Shown here in pieces: positions 35,431-48,510 of a stretch of 64,000 nucleotides of DNA. A program made the position numbers and the translations under genes. This DNA comes from Rouxiella sp. WC2420 (GTDB taxonomy: Bacteria; Pseudomonadota; Gammaproteobacteria; Enterobacterales; Enterobacteriaceae): the NCBI RefSeq assembly GCF_041200025.1, contig NZ_CP165628.1, positions 5,084,001-5,148,000 of the forward strand, in the 5' to 3' direction. Below the pieces are notes generated by a model. That model did not search any database. It was not told the DNA's origin and worked only from the letters and a program-made list of their open reading frames with translations. Position 1 is the first letter of the stretch, and each line of letters opens with the position of its first letter.

Positions 35431-35649
35431 CATTGTAATAATAACCGCTAAAATTATAGCTGTATGGCGTATTATGCGGACGCAGCAACGCTGATTGGCA
35501 CAGTAAAACACGAACCTGTCTCCGCTGACAAAGCGAACAGCATTCAGGCCAGGATTTACGGACAACGTCTATAGTGAGATCTGCGAAAATCGGGCATAAT
35601 CGCCGGGTTTTCAGAATTTTATTTCTATTTGATAAATTTAAGGTGTCCC

Positions 35650-35967
35650 ATGGCTGAGTGGAACGGCGAATATGTCAGCCCTTACGCTGAACACGGTAAG
35701 AAAAGCGAACAAGTTAAAAAAATTACGGTTTCCATTCCTCTGAAAGTATTGAAAATTTTGACAGATGAGCGCACGCGTCGTCAGGTTAACAACCTGCGTC
35801 ATGCAACAAACAGTGAATTGCTGTGCGAAGCTTTTCTGCACGCCTTCACTGGCCAGCCGCTGCCAAACGATGAAGACCTGCGTAAAGAACGCAGTGATGA
35901 AATTCCGGAAGCCGCCAAAATTCTCATGCGTGAACTGGGCGTTGATCCTGATACCTGGGAGTATTAA
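35650..35967 (+). CDS. metJ: Methionine repressor MetJ
   Basis: A 105-residue ribbon-helix-helix repressor that binds met boxes with S-adenosylmethionine as corepressor. The DNA-contacting strand is in [10 protein letters not shown] (about 22-31). Residues 15-75 are essentially identical to E. coli MetJ. ATG 35650 has AAGGTG upstream and gives the E. coli length; the frame is open to 35629. Divergent from metBL. Confidence 0.96.
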   Translation: MAEWNGEYVSPYAEHGKKSEQVKKITVSIPLKVLKILTDERTRRQVNNLRHATNSELLCEAFLHAFTGQPLPNDEDLRKERSDEIPEAAKILMRELGVDPDTWEY

Positions 35968-36017
35968 GGAGAGTCTGACGTTTTCAGGGAAGAGAGACGT
36001 GGAAGAAAAACAGGCAA

Positions 36018-36046
36018 TAAAAAAGGCGCCACCGGCGCCTTTTTTT
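36018..36046. terminator. Bidirectional terminator between metJ and rpmE
   Basis: GGCGCC (36025-36030), 3-nt loop, GGCGCC (36034-36039), flanked by AAAAAA and seven T. It lies between convergent genes and suits both. Confidence 0.85.
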
Positions 36047-36061
36047 GCTCTCGAGCGAAGC

Positions 36062-36274
36062 TTATTTGCTGCTCGGTACGCTGAAACGCTTGTTGAAGCG
36101 GTCAACACGTCCACCAGTAGCCACTTCACGTTGCTTACCAGTGTAGAACGGGTGACATTCGCCACAAACGTCCAGGTTCAGATCGTGACCAACGGTAGAT
36201 CCGATCTTGATAACGTTACCGCATGAGCAGTTAGCAGTAACAACGGTATATTTAGGGTGAATACCTTCTTTCAT
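36062..36274 (-). CDS. rpmE: Ribosomal protein L31
   Basis: A 70-residue large-subunit protein (E. coli 70). Zinc-ligand cysteines at C16, C18, C37 and C40 mark the zinc-binding form, which is exchanged for the non-zinc paralogue under zinc shortage. AGAGG precedes the ATG. Located between metJ and priA, divergent from priA, as in E. coli. Confidence 0.97.
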   Translation of the reverse strand: MKEGIHPKYTVVTANCSCGNVIKIGSTVGHDLNLDVCGECHPFYTGKQREVATGGRVDRFNKRFSVPSSK

Positions 36275-36467
36275 GGGAAAACCTCTGTTTAGGCCGCGTC
36301 GCTATCCAACCGTGTTACCGCCGGACACCACGCGTGGTGTTAATGATTAGGTCTCTGATACGGAATGCATCAAAGGCGGCGAATCATACAGAATAAAATC
36401 TGACCGCGCAATCATGTTCATGCATTCCGAGACACCCAGTGTACACTATCTCGTCATTTTTTTATAG

Positions 36468-38675
<2,208 letters not shown>

Positions 38676-38909
38676 TTTAACGACGGGCAGGATTTTTGGA
38701 ACACAGCGCGAAAAAACCACGTAAGTCACATTTTTTATGCAATTAGGTAAATAATCCTAGTCACAATCTGTTTAGAATGTGATGAGCTACGCAATCCATT
38801 ACGTAGCAAAATAGTTTGCGAGTAAGTAAGCACGGATGCGGTAAATAAATTATAAAAATTAACACCCATGATGTCGTGTCAGATTGATGCAGATGCAAGG
38901 AGAGATGCG
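38676..38909 (+). other. cytR promoter region
   Basis: A 234-bp gap. Candidate CRP half-sites (TCACA near 38729 and 38762; TGTGA near 38778) are visible, but no full 16-bp CRP palindrome. In E. coli cytR is CRP-activated and autoregulated; the same is possible here. Confidence 0.35.
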
Positions 38910-39938
38910 TTGGATCAGAATAGAGTTATCCCTACCGCCACGATGAAAGACGTGGCGGAAATGGCCGGAGTGTCCACCGCCACGGTTTCAAGAGCATTGA
39001 TGAATCCTGAGAAGGTTTCCGCCACGACACGCCAGCGGGTTGAACAGGCAGTCATTGCCGTCGGCTACTCGCCTCATTCTCTATCCCGTAATCTTAAACG
39101 CAACGAATCGCGGACTATTCTGGTGATCATCCCTGATATCTGCGATCCGTTTTTTGCCGATGTGATCCAGGGGATCGAACGAACCGCTGCTGAAAATGGT
39201 TATCTGGTGTTGATTGGTGACTGCGCCCAGCAAAATCAGCAAGAAAAAACCTTTATTAACCTCATAATTACTAAACAAATTGACGGTATGTTGCTGTTGG
39301 GTTCGGATTTACCCTTCGATGCCAGCAAAGAAGAACAACGCAACCTGCCACCAATGGTGATGGCGAATGAGTTTGCGCCAGAGCTTGAACTCCCGACGGT
39401 ACACATCGATAACCTGACGGCAGCCTACGAAGCAGTACATTATTTGATTGACCTTGGGCATCAGCGCATTGCCTGCATCGCCGGTCCAGAAAATATGCCG
39501 CTTTGCCAATATCGCCTGCAAGGCTATATTCAGGCAGTGCGCCGCAACGGGCAAACGGTAGAGAGTCAGTACATCGCCCACGGTGATTTCACCTACGAAT
39601 CCGGTGCTCAGGCACTGGCGACGTTAATGAGTCAGCCAAAGCCACCGACGGCGATTTTTTGTCATAATGACATCATGGCTATCGGCGCAATGTGTGAAGC
39701 GAAAAAATTAGGGCTGCTTATTCCGCAAGATTTGTCTATTGTTGGGTTCGATGACATAAAAATCAGCCAGTTCTACGATCCACCACTTACCACGGTTGCT
39801 CAACCAAGATTCCAGATTGGCCGGGAAGCCATGTTATTATTGTTGGAACAATTAAACGGTCATGCAGTCCAAAGCGGTTCACGTTTGCTCGAAAGTGAAC
39901 TGGTTATTCGCGGCAGCACTGCTGCGCCCAAGCGCTAG
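38910..39938 (+). CDS. cytR: LacI-family nucleoside regulator CytR
   Basis: A 342-residue LacI-family repressor of nucleoside uptake and catabolism that acts together with CRP; cytidine is the inducer in E. coli. The helix-turn-helix is TMKDVAEMAGVSTATVSRAL near the N-terminus. The start is taken as TTG at 38910 because AAGGAG lies 7 nt upstream and the length then matches E. coli (341). The in-frame ATG at 38868 has no ribosome site and would add 14 unrelated residues. The ligand-binding core (FDASKEEQRNLPPMVMANEF) is almost identical to E. coli. Confidence 0.92.
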   Translation: MDQNRVIPTATMKDVAEMAGVSTATVSRALMNPEKVSATTRQRVEQAVIAVGYSPHSLSRNLKRNESRTILVIIPDICDPFFADVIQGIERTAAENGYLVLIGDCAQQNQQEKTFINLIITKQIDGMLLLGSDLPFDASKEEQRNLPPMVMANEFAPELELPTVHIDNLTAAYEAVHYLIDLGHQRIACIAGPENMPLCQYRLQGYIQAVRRNGQTVESQYIAHGDFTYESGAQALATLMSQPKPPTAIFCHNDIMAIGAMCEAKKLGLLIPQDLSIVGFDDIKISQFYDPPLTTVAQPRFQIGREAMLLLLEQLNGHAVQSGSRLLESELVIRGSTAAPKR

Positions 39939-40009
39939 TTAACAGTCAAGTTTTCAGGATTCTGTAAAATGACGTACTTCTCTAAACATAACGACACAGC
40001 GAAACGATA

Positions 40010-40948
40010 GTGGCACAAAAAGACTATGTGAGCCGTGGACGCTCAGGAGCACGGCGGAAGAAAAGTACCAGCCGTAACAAGAAAAGCAGTTCCCCGATGG
40101 TTTCCAAAACCGTGGTGGCAATCGCCGTCGCCGTTCTGGTGGTCTTCGTGGGTGGCCTTTACTTTATCAGCCATAAAAAGATGGAAGAGGCTGAGATTTT
40201 GCCGACCCATGCAGTGCGTCCAGGTTCAGGCTTGCCGCCCAAACCGGAAGAGCGTTGGCGCTATATCAAAGAACTCGAGAATCGTCAGATGGGCGTGCAA
40301 ACCCCAACCGAGCCTACCTCGGGCGGCGACATCTCGTCTAAAACCCAGCTAACGCCAGAGCAAAAACAACTGCTTGAGCAGATGCAGGCCGATATGCGCC
40401 AGACGCCGACGCAGCTTAGTGAGGTGCCGTATAACGATCCTTCACAGGCAACGCACACTGCGCCGACCTCAAGACAGCAGGCCAGCCAGCCAACGTTTAT
40501 GCAGCAGCCAGTAAGGGCTCCACAGGCGCAACAGAATGCGCCGGCTCAGCCAAGGCCGCGGCCGGTCCAGCAGCAGCCAGTATTCACTCAGCCTAAACCT
40601 GAGCATGAAAAACCACAGCAGCCAATGATCACCCAGGCAAAACCGGAACGAGAAAAACCGCAGCAGCAAACTCTCGCTCAGAATGCTCCGGAAAAAGAGA
40701 AACCTAAAGAGCAGGAAAAATCCCAGCGCTTTATCGTGCAGTGTGGTTCTTTCCGCGGTACAGAGCAGGCCGAGTCCGTGCGCGCCAAGCTGGCATTTGA
40801 AGGCTTTGAGAGCCGCGTCACCTCAAACGGTGGCTGGAATCGCGTGGTGATCGGTCCTTATAACAATCGCGCAGGCGCAGACGGTACGCTGTCTCGTTTG
40901 AAAGGTTCTGGCATTTCAAGCTGTATTCCTGTCCCCGTCGGGGGTTGA
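40010..40948 (+). CDS. ftsN: Cell division protein FtsN
   Basis: A 312-residue bitopic division protein that triggers septal peptidoglycan synthesis. A basic cytoplasmic tail (MAQKDYVSRGRS, GTG start) precedes a transmembrane helix at about 33-54. Next come the essential periplasmic segment (LPPKPEERWRYIKELENRQ), a long Q/P-rich linker with near-repeats of EKPQQPMITQAKPE type (about 190-235) and a C-terminal SPOR domain (RFIVQCGSFRG to the end) that binds denuded glycan. The linker differs strongly from E. coli, as usual. The stop codon overlaps a candidate heat-shock promoter for hslV. Confidence 0.93.
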   Translation: MAQKDYVSRGRSGARRKKSTSRNKKSSSPMVSKTVVAIAVAVLVVFVGGLYFISHKKMEEAEILPTHAVRPGSGLPPKPEERWRYIKELENRQMGVQTPTEPTSGGDISSKTQLTPEQKQLLEQMQADMRQTPTQLSEVPYNDPSQATHTAPTSRQQASQPTFMQQPVRAPQAQQNAPAQPRPRPVQQQPVFTQPKPEHEKPQQPMITQAKPEREKPQQQTLAQNAPEKEKPKEQEKSQRFIVQCGSFRGTEQAESVRAKLAFEGFESRVTSNGGWNRVVIGPYNNRAGADGTLSRLKGSGISSCIPVPVGG

Positions 40949-40971
40949 AAACCCATAATCCTCCCCAATCT
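40945..40971 (+). promoter_or_regulatory. Candidate sigma32 promoter of hslVU
   Basis: TTGAAAA at the ftsN stop and CCCCAATCT (40963-40971) are spaced as in heat-shock promoters (TTGAAA and CCCCAT-type elements). In E. coli hslVU is driven by sigma32 from the same place. Confidence 0.65.
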
Positions 40972-40989
40972 ATACATACAATATGGCCC

Positions 40990-41028
40990 GCGAAGTTATG
41001 TAACCCATTAAGGTTTGCATAACTTCGC
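40990..41028 (+). promoter_or_regulatory. 5'-UTR stem-loop of hslVU
   Basis: GCGAAGTTATG (40990-41000) and CATAACTTCGC (41018-41028) are exact inverted copies. The 17-nt loop holds an inner AACC / GGTT pair, giving a long interrupted stem just upstream of the ribosome site. A stabilising stem-loop in the hslVU leader is known in E. coli, and this is its likely counterpart. Confidence 0.75.
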
Positions 41029-41062
41029 CGGGATCTCTTCCGTCTGCAACGAGGAAAAGCTC

Positions 41063-41599
41063 GTGACAACAATTGTATGTGTGCGCCGTAATGGCCATGT
41101 GGTAGTGGGTGGCGATGGCCAGGCCACAATGGGTAACACCGTAATGAAAGGTAACGTCGTTAAAGTACGTACCTTCTTCAAAGATAAGGTGATCGCGGGC
41201 TTTGCCGGCGGTACAGCCGATGCCTTCACACTGTTTGAGCTATTTGAGCGCAAGCTGGAAATGCATCAGGGTCATTTAACCAAAGCCGCGGTAGAACTGG
41301 CAAAAGACTGGCGAACCGACCGCATGCTGCGTCGTCTTGAAGCGCTGCTGGTTGTAGCCGACGAGACCGACTCGCTGCTGATTAGCGGCAACGGTGACGT
41401 GATCCGTCAAGACAACGGGTTGATTGCTATTGGTTCAGGTGGCGCTTACGCCCAGGCAGCCGCGACCGCGCTGCTGGAAAACACCGATTTGAGCGCTCGT
41501 GAAATTGCCGAGAAATCGCTGAATATCGCCGGTGATATCTGTATTTATACCAACCATAACCTCAATTTCCTGGAATTGCCTAAGCAATCCCAAGCGTAA
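41063..41599 (+). CDS. hslV: HslV protease subunit
   Basis: A 178-residue proteasome-like threonine peptidase that forms the core of the HslUV heat-shock protease. The nucleophile is the threonine after the initiator methionine ([11 protein letters not shown]). [17 protein letters not shown] and [12 protein letters not shown] are conserved. The start is GTG 41063, with GAGG 8 nt upstream; the frame is open to 41015 but runs through the leader hairpin. The last residues ([13 protein letters not shown]) differ from E. coli. Thirteen bp separate it from hslU. Confidence 0.95.
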   Translation: MTTIVCVRRNGHVVVGGDGQATMGNTVMKGNVVKVRTFFKDKVIAGFAGGTADAFTLFELFERKLEMHQGHLTKAAVELAKDWRTDRMLRRLEALLVVADETDSLLISGNGDVIRQDNGLIAIGSGGAYAQAAATALLENTDLSAREIAEKSLNIAGDICIYTNHNLNFLELPKQSQA

Positions 41600-41611
41600 G
41601 GATCGAATATT

Positions 41612-42946
41612 ATGTCTGAAATGACCCCACGCGAGATTGTCAGCGAATTAGACAGCTACATCATCGGCCAGGACAAAGCGAAACGCGCGGTTGCCATTGC
41701 GCTGCGTAACCGCTGGCGTCGTATGCAGCTCGATGAAGCGCTGCGCCACGAAGTCACACCTAAAAATATTCTGATGATCGGCCCGACCGGTGTCGGTAAA
41801 ACCGAAATAGCTCGCCGTCTGGCAAAACTGGCCAACGCGCCGTTCATCAAAGTTGAAGCGACCAAGTTCACCGAAGTCGGTTACGTTGGTAAAGAGGTCG
41901 ATTCCATCATTCGTGATCTGACCGATTCGGCCATCAAAATGGTGCGCCAGCAGTCCATTGAACGGAACCGCTACCGCGCAGAAGAGTTGGCAGAAGAGCG
42001 CATTCTCGACGTGCTGATCCCACCAGCCAAAAACAACTGGGGCCAGCCGGATGAGGCACACGAGCCATCTGCGGCGCGTCAGTCTTTCCGCAAAAAACTG
42101 CGTGAAGGCCTGCTTGATGATAAAGAAATTGAAATTAATGTAGCCGATGCTCCAGCTGGCGTTGAAATCATGGCTCCTCCAGGTATGGAAGAAATGACCA
42201 ACCAGTTGCAGTCAATGTTCCAGAACATGGCCGGTCAGAAACAGAAAGCGCGCAAGCTGAAAATCAAAGAAGCTTACAAACTGCTGGTTGAAGAAGAAGC
42301 GGCGAAACTGGTTAATCCAGAAGAACTGAAAGAGCAGGCAATCGAAGCCGTTGAACAGCACGGCATCGTGTTCATCGACGAAATCGACAAAATCTGTAAG
42401 CGCGGCGGTCAAAGCTCCGGTCCTGACGTTTCCCGCGAGGGCGTACAGCGTGATCTCCTGCCGCTGGTTGAAGGCTGTACCGTTTCGACCAAGCACGGCA
42501 TGGTTAAAACTGACCACATCCTGTTCATCGCTTCGGGCGCATTCCAGACTGCCAATCCGTCAGACCTGATCCCTGAGTTGCAGGGTCGTTTACCGATCCG
42601 CGTTGAACTACAGGCACTGTCTACCGAAGATTTCGAGCGCATCCTGACTGAGCCGAGTGCGTCTCTGACTTACCAGTATCAGGCGTTGATGCAAACCGAA
42701 GGCGTGACCATCACTTTCACTACCGATGGTATCCGTCGCATTGCGGAAGCTGCATGGCAGGTTAACGAAACCACCGAGAACATCGGCGCGCGTCGTCTGC
42801 ATACCGTGCTGGAGCGCTTGATGGAAGATATTTCCTACGACGCAAGCGAGAGCAGCGGCGTTTCCATCACCATTGATGCTGAATATGTAGGTAGCCACCT
42901 CGATGCACTGGTTGCCGACGAAGATTTGAGCCGCTTCATTTTGTAA
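41612..42946 (+). CDS. hslU: HslU ATPase subunit
   Basis: A 444-residue AAA+ unfoldase (E. coli 443) that feeds substrates to HslV. Walker A is GPTGVGKTE (about 57-65), the I-domain follows (about 110-240), then Walker B VFIDEIDK. The C-terminus EDLSRFIL is the tail that docks into HslV. AAGGA precedes the ATG. A terminator follows; menA, the next gene in E. coli, is absent. Confidence 0.97.
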   Translation: MSEMTPREIVSELDSYIIGQDKAKRAVAIALRNRWRRMQLDEALRHEVTPKNILMIGPTGVGKTEIARRLAKLANAPFIKVEATKFTEVGYVGKEVDSIIRDLTDSAIKMVRQQSIERNRYRAEELAEERILDVLIPPAKNNWGQPDEAHEPSAARQSFRKKLREGLLDDKEIEINVADAPAGVEIMAPPGMEEMTNQLQSMFQNMAGQKQKARKLKIKEAYKLLVEEEAAKLVNPEELKEQAIEAVEQHGIVFIDEIDKICKRGGQSSGPDVSREGVQRDLLPLVEGCTVSTKHGMVKTDHILFIASGAFQTANPSDLIPELQGRLPIRVELQALSTEDFERILTEPSASLTYQYQALMQTEGVTITFTTDGIRRIAEAAWQVNETTENIGARRLHTVLERLMEDISYDASESSGVSITIDAEYVGSHLDALVADEDLSRFIL

Positions 42947-42972
42947 TTCACTCATTTTTTCAGATGCTTATA

Positions 42973-42995
42973 GGGAGGCTCAGGCCTCCCTTTTT
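42973..42995 (+). terminator. Terminator of hslVU
   Basis: GGGAGGC (42973-42979), loop TCAG, GCCTCCC (42984-42990), then five T. Confidence 0.9.
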
Positions 42996-43045
42996 GTTGC
43001 CAGCAGAAGTGAACAGCTGTTTATAAAGCCGTCAAATCAAACTGA

Positions 43046-43606
<561 letters not shown>

Positions 43607-43659
43607 TTCTTTTCTTAATAAACGAATAACCCTTTGTCTTTTATGTAAAAAAGACAACA

Positions 43660-43690
43660 AAAAAGACGCACTCAAAGGCGTCTTTTTTTA
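43660..43690 (+). terminator. Terminator of rraA
   Basis: AAAAAGACGC (43660-43669), 8-nt loop, GCGTCTTTTT (43678-43687) within a run of seven T. Confidence 0.85.
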
Positions 43691-43700
43691 TTTTGGAATA

Positions 43701-44092
43701 GCGCAGATTTAACCGAGTAATTGGAGTTGCAGCAAGGCAGCAAGCAAGCCGAATCCCGATGAGCTGACACAGGTCAGTGATTCGGGTGAGCGAGCGTGGC
43801 TAACGCCGCTGCAGCTTCAAGAACTAAATCAAAATCAAAGATTTAACCGAGTAATTGGAGTTGCAGCAAGGCAGCAAGCGAGCCGAATCCCGATGAGCTG
43901 ACACAGGTCAGTGATTCGGGTGAGCGAGCGTGGCTAATGCCGCTGCAGCTTCAAGAACTAAATCAAAATCAAAGATTTAACCGAGTAATTGGAGTTGCAG
44001 CAAGGCAGCAAGCGAGCCGAATCCCGATGAGCTGACACAGGTCAGTGATTCGGGTGAGCGAGCGTGGCTAACGCCGCTGCAGCTTCAAGAAC
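43701..44092. repeat. Tandem array of three ERIC-like elements, period 134 bp
   Basis: Three head-to-tail units start at about 43705, 43839 and 43973. Each has the ERIC core GAATCCCGATGAGCTGACAC / CAGTGATTCGGGTGAGCGAG and tail GCCGCTGCAGCTTCAAG. Units differ at only one or two positions (CA/CG near 43745; C/T near 43805). Linkers between cores are identical (CTAAATCAAAATCAAAGATT). The array fills the gap between the rraA terminator and the zapB stop, and the last unit ends 11 bp from zapB. No open frame is present. Confidence 0.9.
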
Positions 44093-44102
44093 GAAGGTAA
44101 AA

Positions 44103-44342
44103 TCAAACTTCTTCCATCTTACCGAGCAATGAACGCAAACGCTCTTGCCACACGTGCTGCTCTTCTTTCAGGTGAGTATTTTCACGGATCAGAGATTCGT
44201 GATTACCGTTAGCCTGCTGAACCTGCTGAGACAGATTGTTGTTCTGCTCTTTCAGTTCTTCGATTTCCATCTGCAGCAAAGTAATAGTATCAATCGCTTG
44301 CTGAACTTTAGTTTCTAGCTTTTCAAATACTTCAAATGACAT
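44103..44342 (-). CDS. zapB: Cell division protein ZapB
   Basis: A 79-residue all-helical coiled-coil protein that stabilises the FtsZ ring through ZapA. Heptad-like leucines run throughout ([20 protein letters not shown] and onward), and the C-terminus LLGKMEEV is as in E. coli (81 residues). ATG 44342 follows AAGGGG; an open extension to 44375 lacks a ribosome site. It is convergent with rraA across the ERIC array and divergent from glpF. Confidence 0.95.
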   Translation of the reverse strand: MSFEVFEKLETKVQQAIDTITLLQMEIEELKEQNNNLSQQVQQANGNHESLIRENTHLKEEQHVWQERLRSLLGKMEEV

Positions 44343-44827
44343 GTTTATTCCCCTTAATGTTCGCAAAGCGTACATCTTTTAAGACTCGCCACATCTTCCC
44401 GACGCAGCTCGATAATTCAATTAACTACTGGCTGAAATTAACGCCGCGACTTAATTAACCCCGATTGTATGTAGGCATACGGTCCCTGTCTAGCGACATG
44501 CAGGCCCTACTCGCAGTCTGTTGCAATTATAACGGCCGTACTATCAGGAAATACTGAAAGAAAGCGCCAATGTCCCACTAAATACGATAGTTCTTATCTT
44601 GAAAACCCCTTTATTCGATTAACGGTTTCTAAAAAACACTCGTATTCGCTCATTTTTATGACATGGCACACACATTTTGATTTCGGTATTTCTCGTTTAT
44701 GCTCGTTAACGATAAATTTACATCACATTCTCATTTCATCAGAGATGTTAAAATCAATAACACTAAACAAGAAAAATTAAGTGACCTCAACCCTACCCTA
44801 AACAACTATCCTTTATAGGATTCGATT
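44343..44827 (+). promoter_or_regulatory. zapB-glpF intergenic control region with GlpR sites
   Basis: A 485-bp region without a gene. At 44688-44717 there are consecutive GlpR-type half-sites (ATTTCTCGTT, TATGCTCGTT, AACGATAAAT); the last two form a near-consensus operator. ATCACATT nearby (about 44722) resembles half of a CRP site. GlpR repression relieved by glycerol-3-phosphate, plus CRP activation, is known for E. coli glpFK and fits here. The zapB promoter must lie near 44343-44500. Confidence 0.65.
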
Positions 44828-45673
44828 ATGAGCCAAAATATGAGTTCTACAATCAAAGGTCAGTGCATTGCAGAGTTTCTGGGAACCGGCCTGATTATCT
44901 TTTTCGGCGCTGGTTGTGTAGCAGCATTGAAACTGGCTGGTGCAAGCTTTGGCCAGTGGGAAATCAGCATCATCTGGGGCCTCGGGGTCTCAATGGCCGT
45001 TTACCTGACGGCAGCAATTTCCGGTGCGCACCTTAATCCAGCTATCACCATCGCCCTGTGCCTGTTCGCCAATTTCGAAGGTCGCAAGGTTGTGCCTTAT
45101 ATCATCGCGCAGGTCGCCGGTGCTTTCTGTGCCGCAGCGCTGGTTTACGGCCTGTATTACAACCTGTTCCTGGACTTCGAGCAGAGTCACAACATGGTGC
45201 GCGGCAGCGTTGCCAGCCTGGACTTGGCCGGTATCTTCTCGACTTACCCTAACCCGCACATCAGCGTGTTGCAGGCATTCCTGGTTGAAACCGTTATTAC
45301 CGCCATTTTGATGGCCCTGATCCTGGCATTAACCGATGACGGCAACGGTGTACCGCGCGGTGCTCTGGCTCCGCTGCTGATTGGTTTACTGATCGCAGTA
45401 ATCGGTGCGTCTATGGGCCCATTAACCGGATTCGCCCTTAACCCGGCCCGTGACTTCGGTCCTAAGCTGTTTGCCTATTTCGCAGGTTGGGGAAAAGTCG
45501 CCTTCACCGGAGCGCGTGATATCCCTTACTTCCTGGTACCTATCTTCGGCCCGCTGATCGGTGCATGTCTGGGTGCGGTTGGTTACAAGGCATTGATTAG
45601 TAATCATCTCCCTCAGACTGTTTCCATTGCACCAGAAGAGACTGCCGCGCAGCAGACTCAGCGTAAAGCCTGA
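44828..45673 (+). CDS. glpF: Glycerol uptake facilitator GlpF
   Basis: A 281-residue aquaglyceroporin of the inner membrane (E. coli 281). Six transmembrane helices and two half-helices with the NPA motifs in SGAHLNPAITIAL and GFALNPARDFGP, the second followed by the D residue typical of glycerol channels. AGGA precedes the ATG. Glycerol entering is trapped by GlpK, encoded 41 bp downstream. The C-terminal tail is Q/T-rich and variable. Confidence 0.96.
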   Translation: MSQNMSSTIKGQCIAEFLGTGLIIFFGAGCVAALKLAGASFGQWEISIIWGLGVSMAVYLTAAISGAHLNPAITIALCLFANFEGRKVVPYIIAQVAGAFCAAALVYGLYYNLFLDFEQSHNMVRGSVASLDLAGIFSTYPNPHISVLQAFLVETVITAILMALILALTDDGNGVPRGALAPLLIGLLIAVIGASMGPLTGFALNPARDFGPKLFAYFAGWGKVAFTGARDIPYFLVPIFGPLIGACLGAVGYKALISNHLPQTVSIAPEETAAQQTQRKA

Positions 45674-45711
45674 TAGGTTAAACTGTTCACAGCCCACTTT
45701 GCAGGACATAA

Positions 45712-47235
<1,524 letters not shown>

Positions 47236-47270
47236 ATCGGCGTTAATTTCCAAACTTTTCAAGCCCCATC

Positions 47271-47299
47271 AAACTCCCCTTCTCGGGGAGTTTTTTTTT
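47271..47299 (+). terminator. Terminator of glpFK
   Basis: AAACTCCCC (47271-47279), 5-nt loop, GGGGAGTTT (47285-47293), in a run of nine T. It separates glpFK from glpX, so glpX is at least partly transcribed on its own. Confidence 0.9.
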
Positions 47300-47380
47300 A
47301 TGCCTGCCTGCTATGGTAGACTTTGAGGCCTGAGATGAGCCTTTGCTCACCGCCCTGATTTTTCTCAAAACGGATTTATC

Positions 47381-48391
47381 ATGAAACGTGAATTAGCTAT
47401 CGAATTTTCCCGCGTGACTGAAGCTGCGGCACTGGCTGGTTATAAATGGCTGGGTCGTGGTGACAAGAATCTGGCCGATAACGCCGCAGTGCAGGCAATG
47501 CGCATAATGCTTAACAAGGTCGATATCGCCGGTGAAATCGTCATTGGCGAAGGCGAAATCGATGAAGCCCCGATGCTGTATATCGGCGAGAAAGTCGGGA
47601 CAGGTCAGGGCGACGCGGTTGACATTGCAGTTGACCCCATCGAAGGCACGAGAATGACGGCCATGGGCCAGTCAAACGCGCTGGCGGTATTAGCGGTCGG
47701 CGACCAAGGCTCATTCCTCAATGCGCCAGATATGTACATGGAAAAACTGGTGGTAGGGCCAGCAGCCAAGGGCCATATCAATCTCGGTCTGCCGCTGGTA
47801 GATAATTTGCGACTTATTGCCGCCGCGCTGAATAAACCTCTGAATGAGCTTACCGTATCGATTCTGGCCAAACCGCGCCATGATGCGGTCATCCGCGAGT
47901 TGCACCAATTGGGCGTGCGCGTGTTTGCCTTCCCCGATGGCGATGTGGCCGCCACTATTCTGACCTGCATGCCGGAAAGCGAAGTTGACGTGATGTACGG
48001 CATCGGCGGCGCGCCGGAAGGGGTGATTTCCGCCGCAGTGATCCGAGCTCTGGATGGCGATATGCAAGGCCGTTTGCTTGCTCGTCACCACGTTAAAGGC
48101 GACACGCCCGAGAATCGTCGTTTAGGCGAAGAAGAGCTGGCTCGCTGCCAGCAAATGGGCATCGAAGCAGGAAAATTGCTGCAGTTGGAGGACATGGCGC
48201 GTAATGACAATGTCATCTTCTCGGCGACTGGAATTACTCAGGGCGATCTGCTCGCGGGCATCAGCCGTCAAGGCAATATGGCGACCACTGAAACCCTGTT
48301 AATCCGCGGAAAATCGCGCACCATTCGTCGCATCCGCTCAACGCATTATCTCGATCGTAAAGACCCGGCGCTGCACAAATTTATCATCTGA
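47381..48391 (+). CDS. glpX: Class II fructose-1,6-bisphosphatase GlpX
   Basis: A 336-residue metal-dependent phosphatase (E. coli 336) used in gluconeogenesis, for example during growth on glycerol. Metal and substrate motifs: GEGEIDEAPMLYIGE (about 57-71), VDPIEGTRMTA (about 86-96), YGIGGAPEGVISAA and KPRHD. The start is the ATG at 47381. It is downstream of glpFK as in E. coli, but behind a strong terminator. Confidence 0.96.
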   Translation: MKRELAIEFSRVTEAAALAGYKWLGRGDKNLADNAAVQAMRIMLNKVDIAGEIVIGEGEIDEAPMLYIGEKVGTGQGDAVDIAVDPIEGTRMTAMGQSNALAVLAVGDQGSFLNAPDMYMEKLVVGPAAKGHINLGLPLVDNLRLIAAALNKPLNELTVSILAKPRHDAVIRELHQLGVRVFAFPDGDVAATILTCMPESEVDVMYGIGGAPEGVISAAVIRALDGDMQGRLLARHHVKGDTPENRRLGEEELARCQQMGIEAGKLLQLEDMARNDNVIFSATGITQGDLLAGISRQGNMATTETLLIRGKSRTIRRIRSTHYLDRKDPALHKFII

Positions 48392-48510
48392 TTTGCGCTT
48401 GCAGGCCGGAGCTAACTTCGGCCTGATAACATTTAATCGATAATCCTTCTGCAAAATATGGAATAAGATCAGCCGGTAATTTCAATCCTATAGAACTGGA
48501 GAGAGAGTCG

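Noticed and set aside
43701-44092. Regular repeats considered as a CRISPR array
   Set aside because: The repeated unit is about 134 bp with identical linkers and no variable spacers, and no cas genes are near; the core matches ERIC elements.
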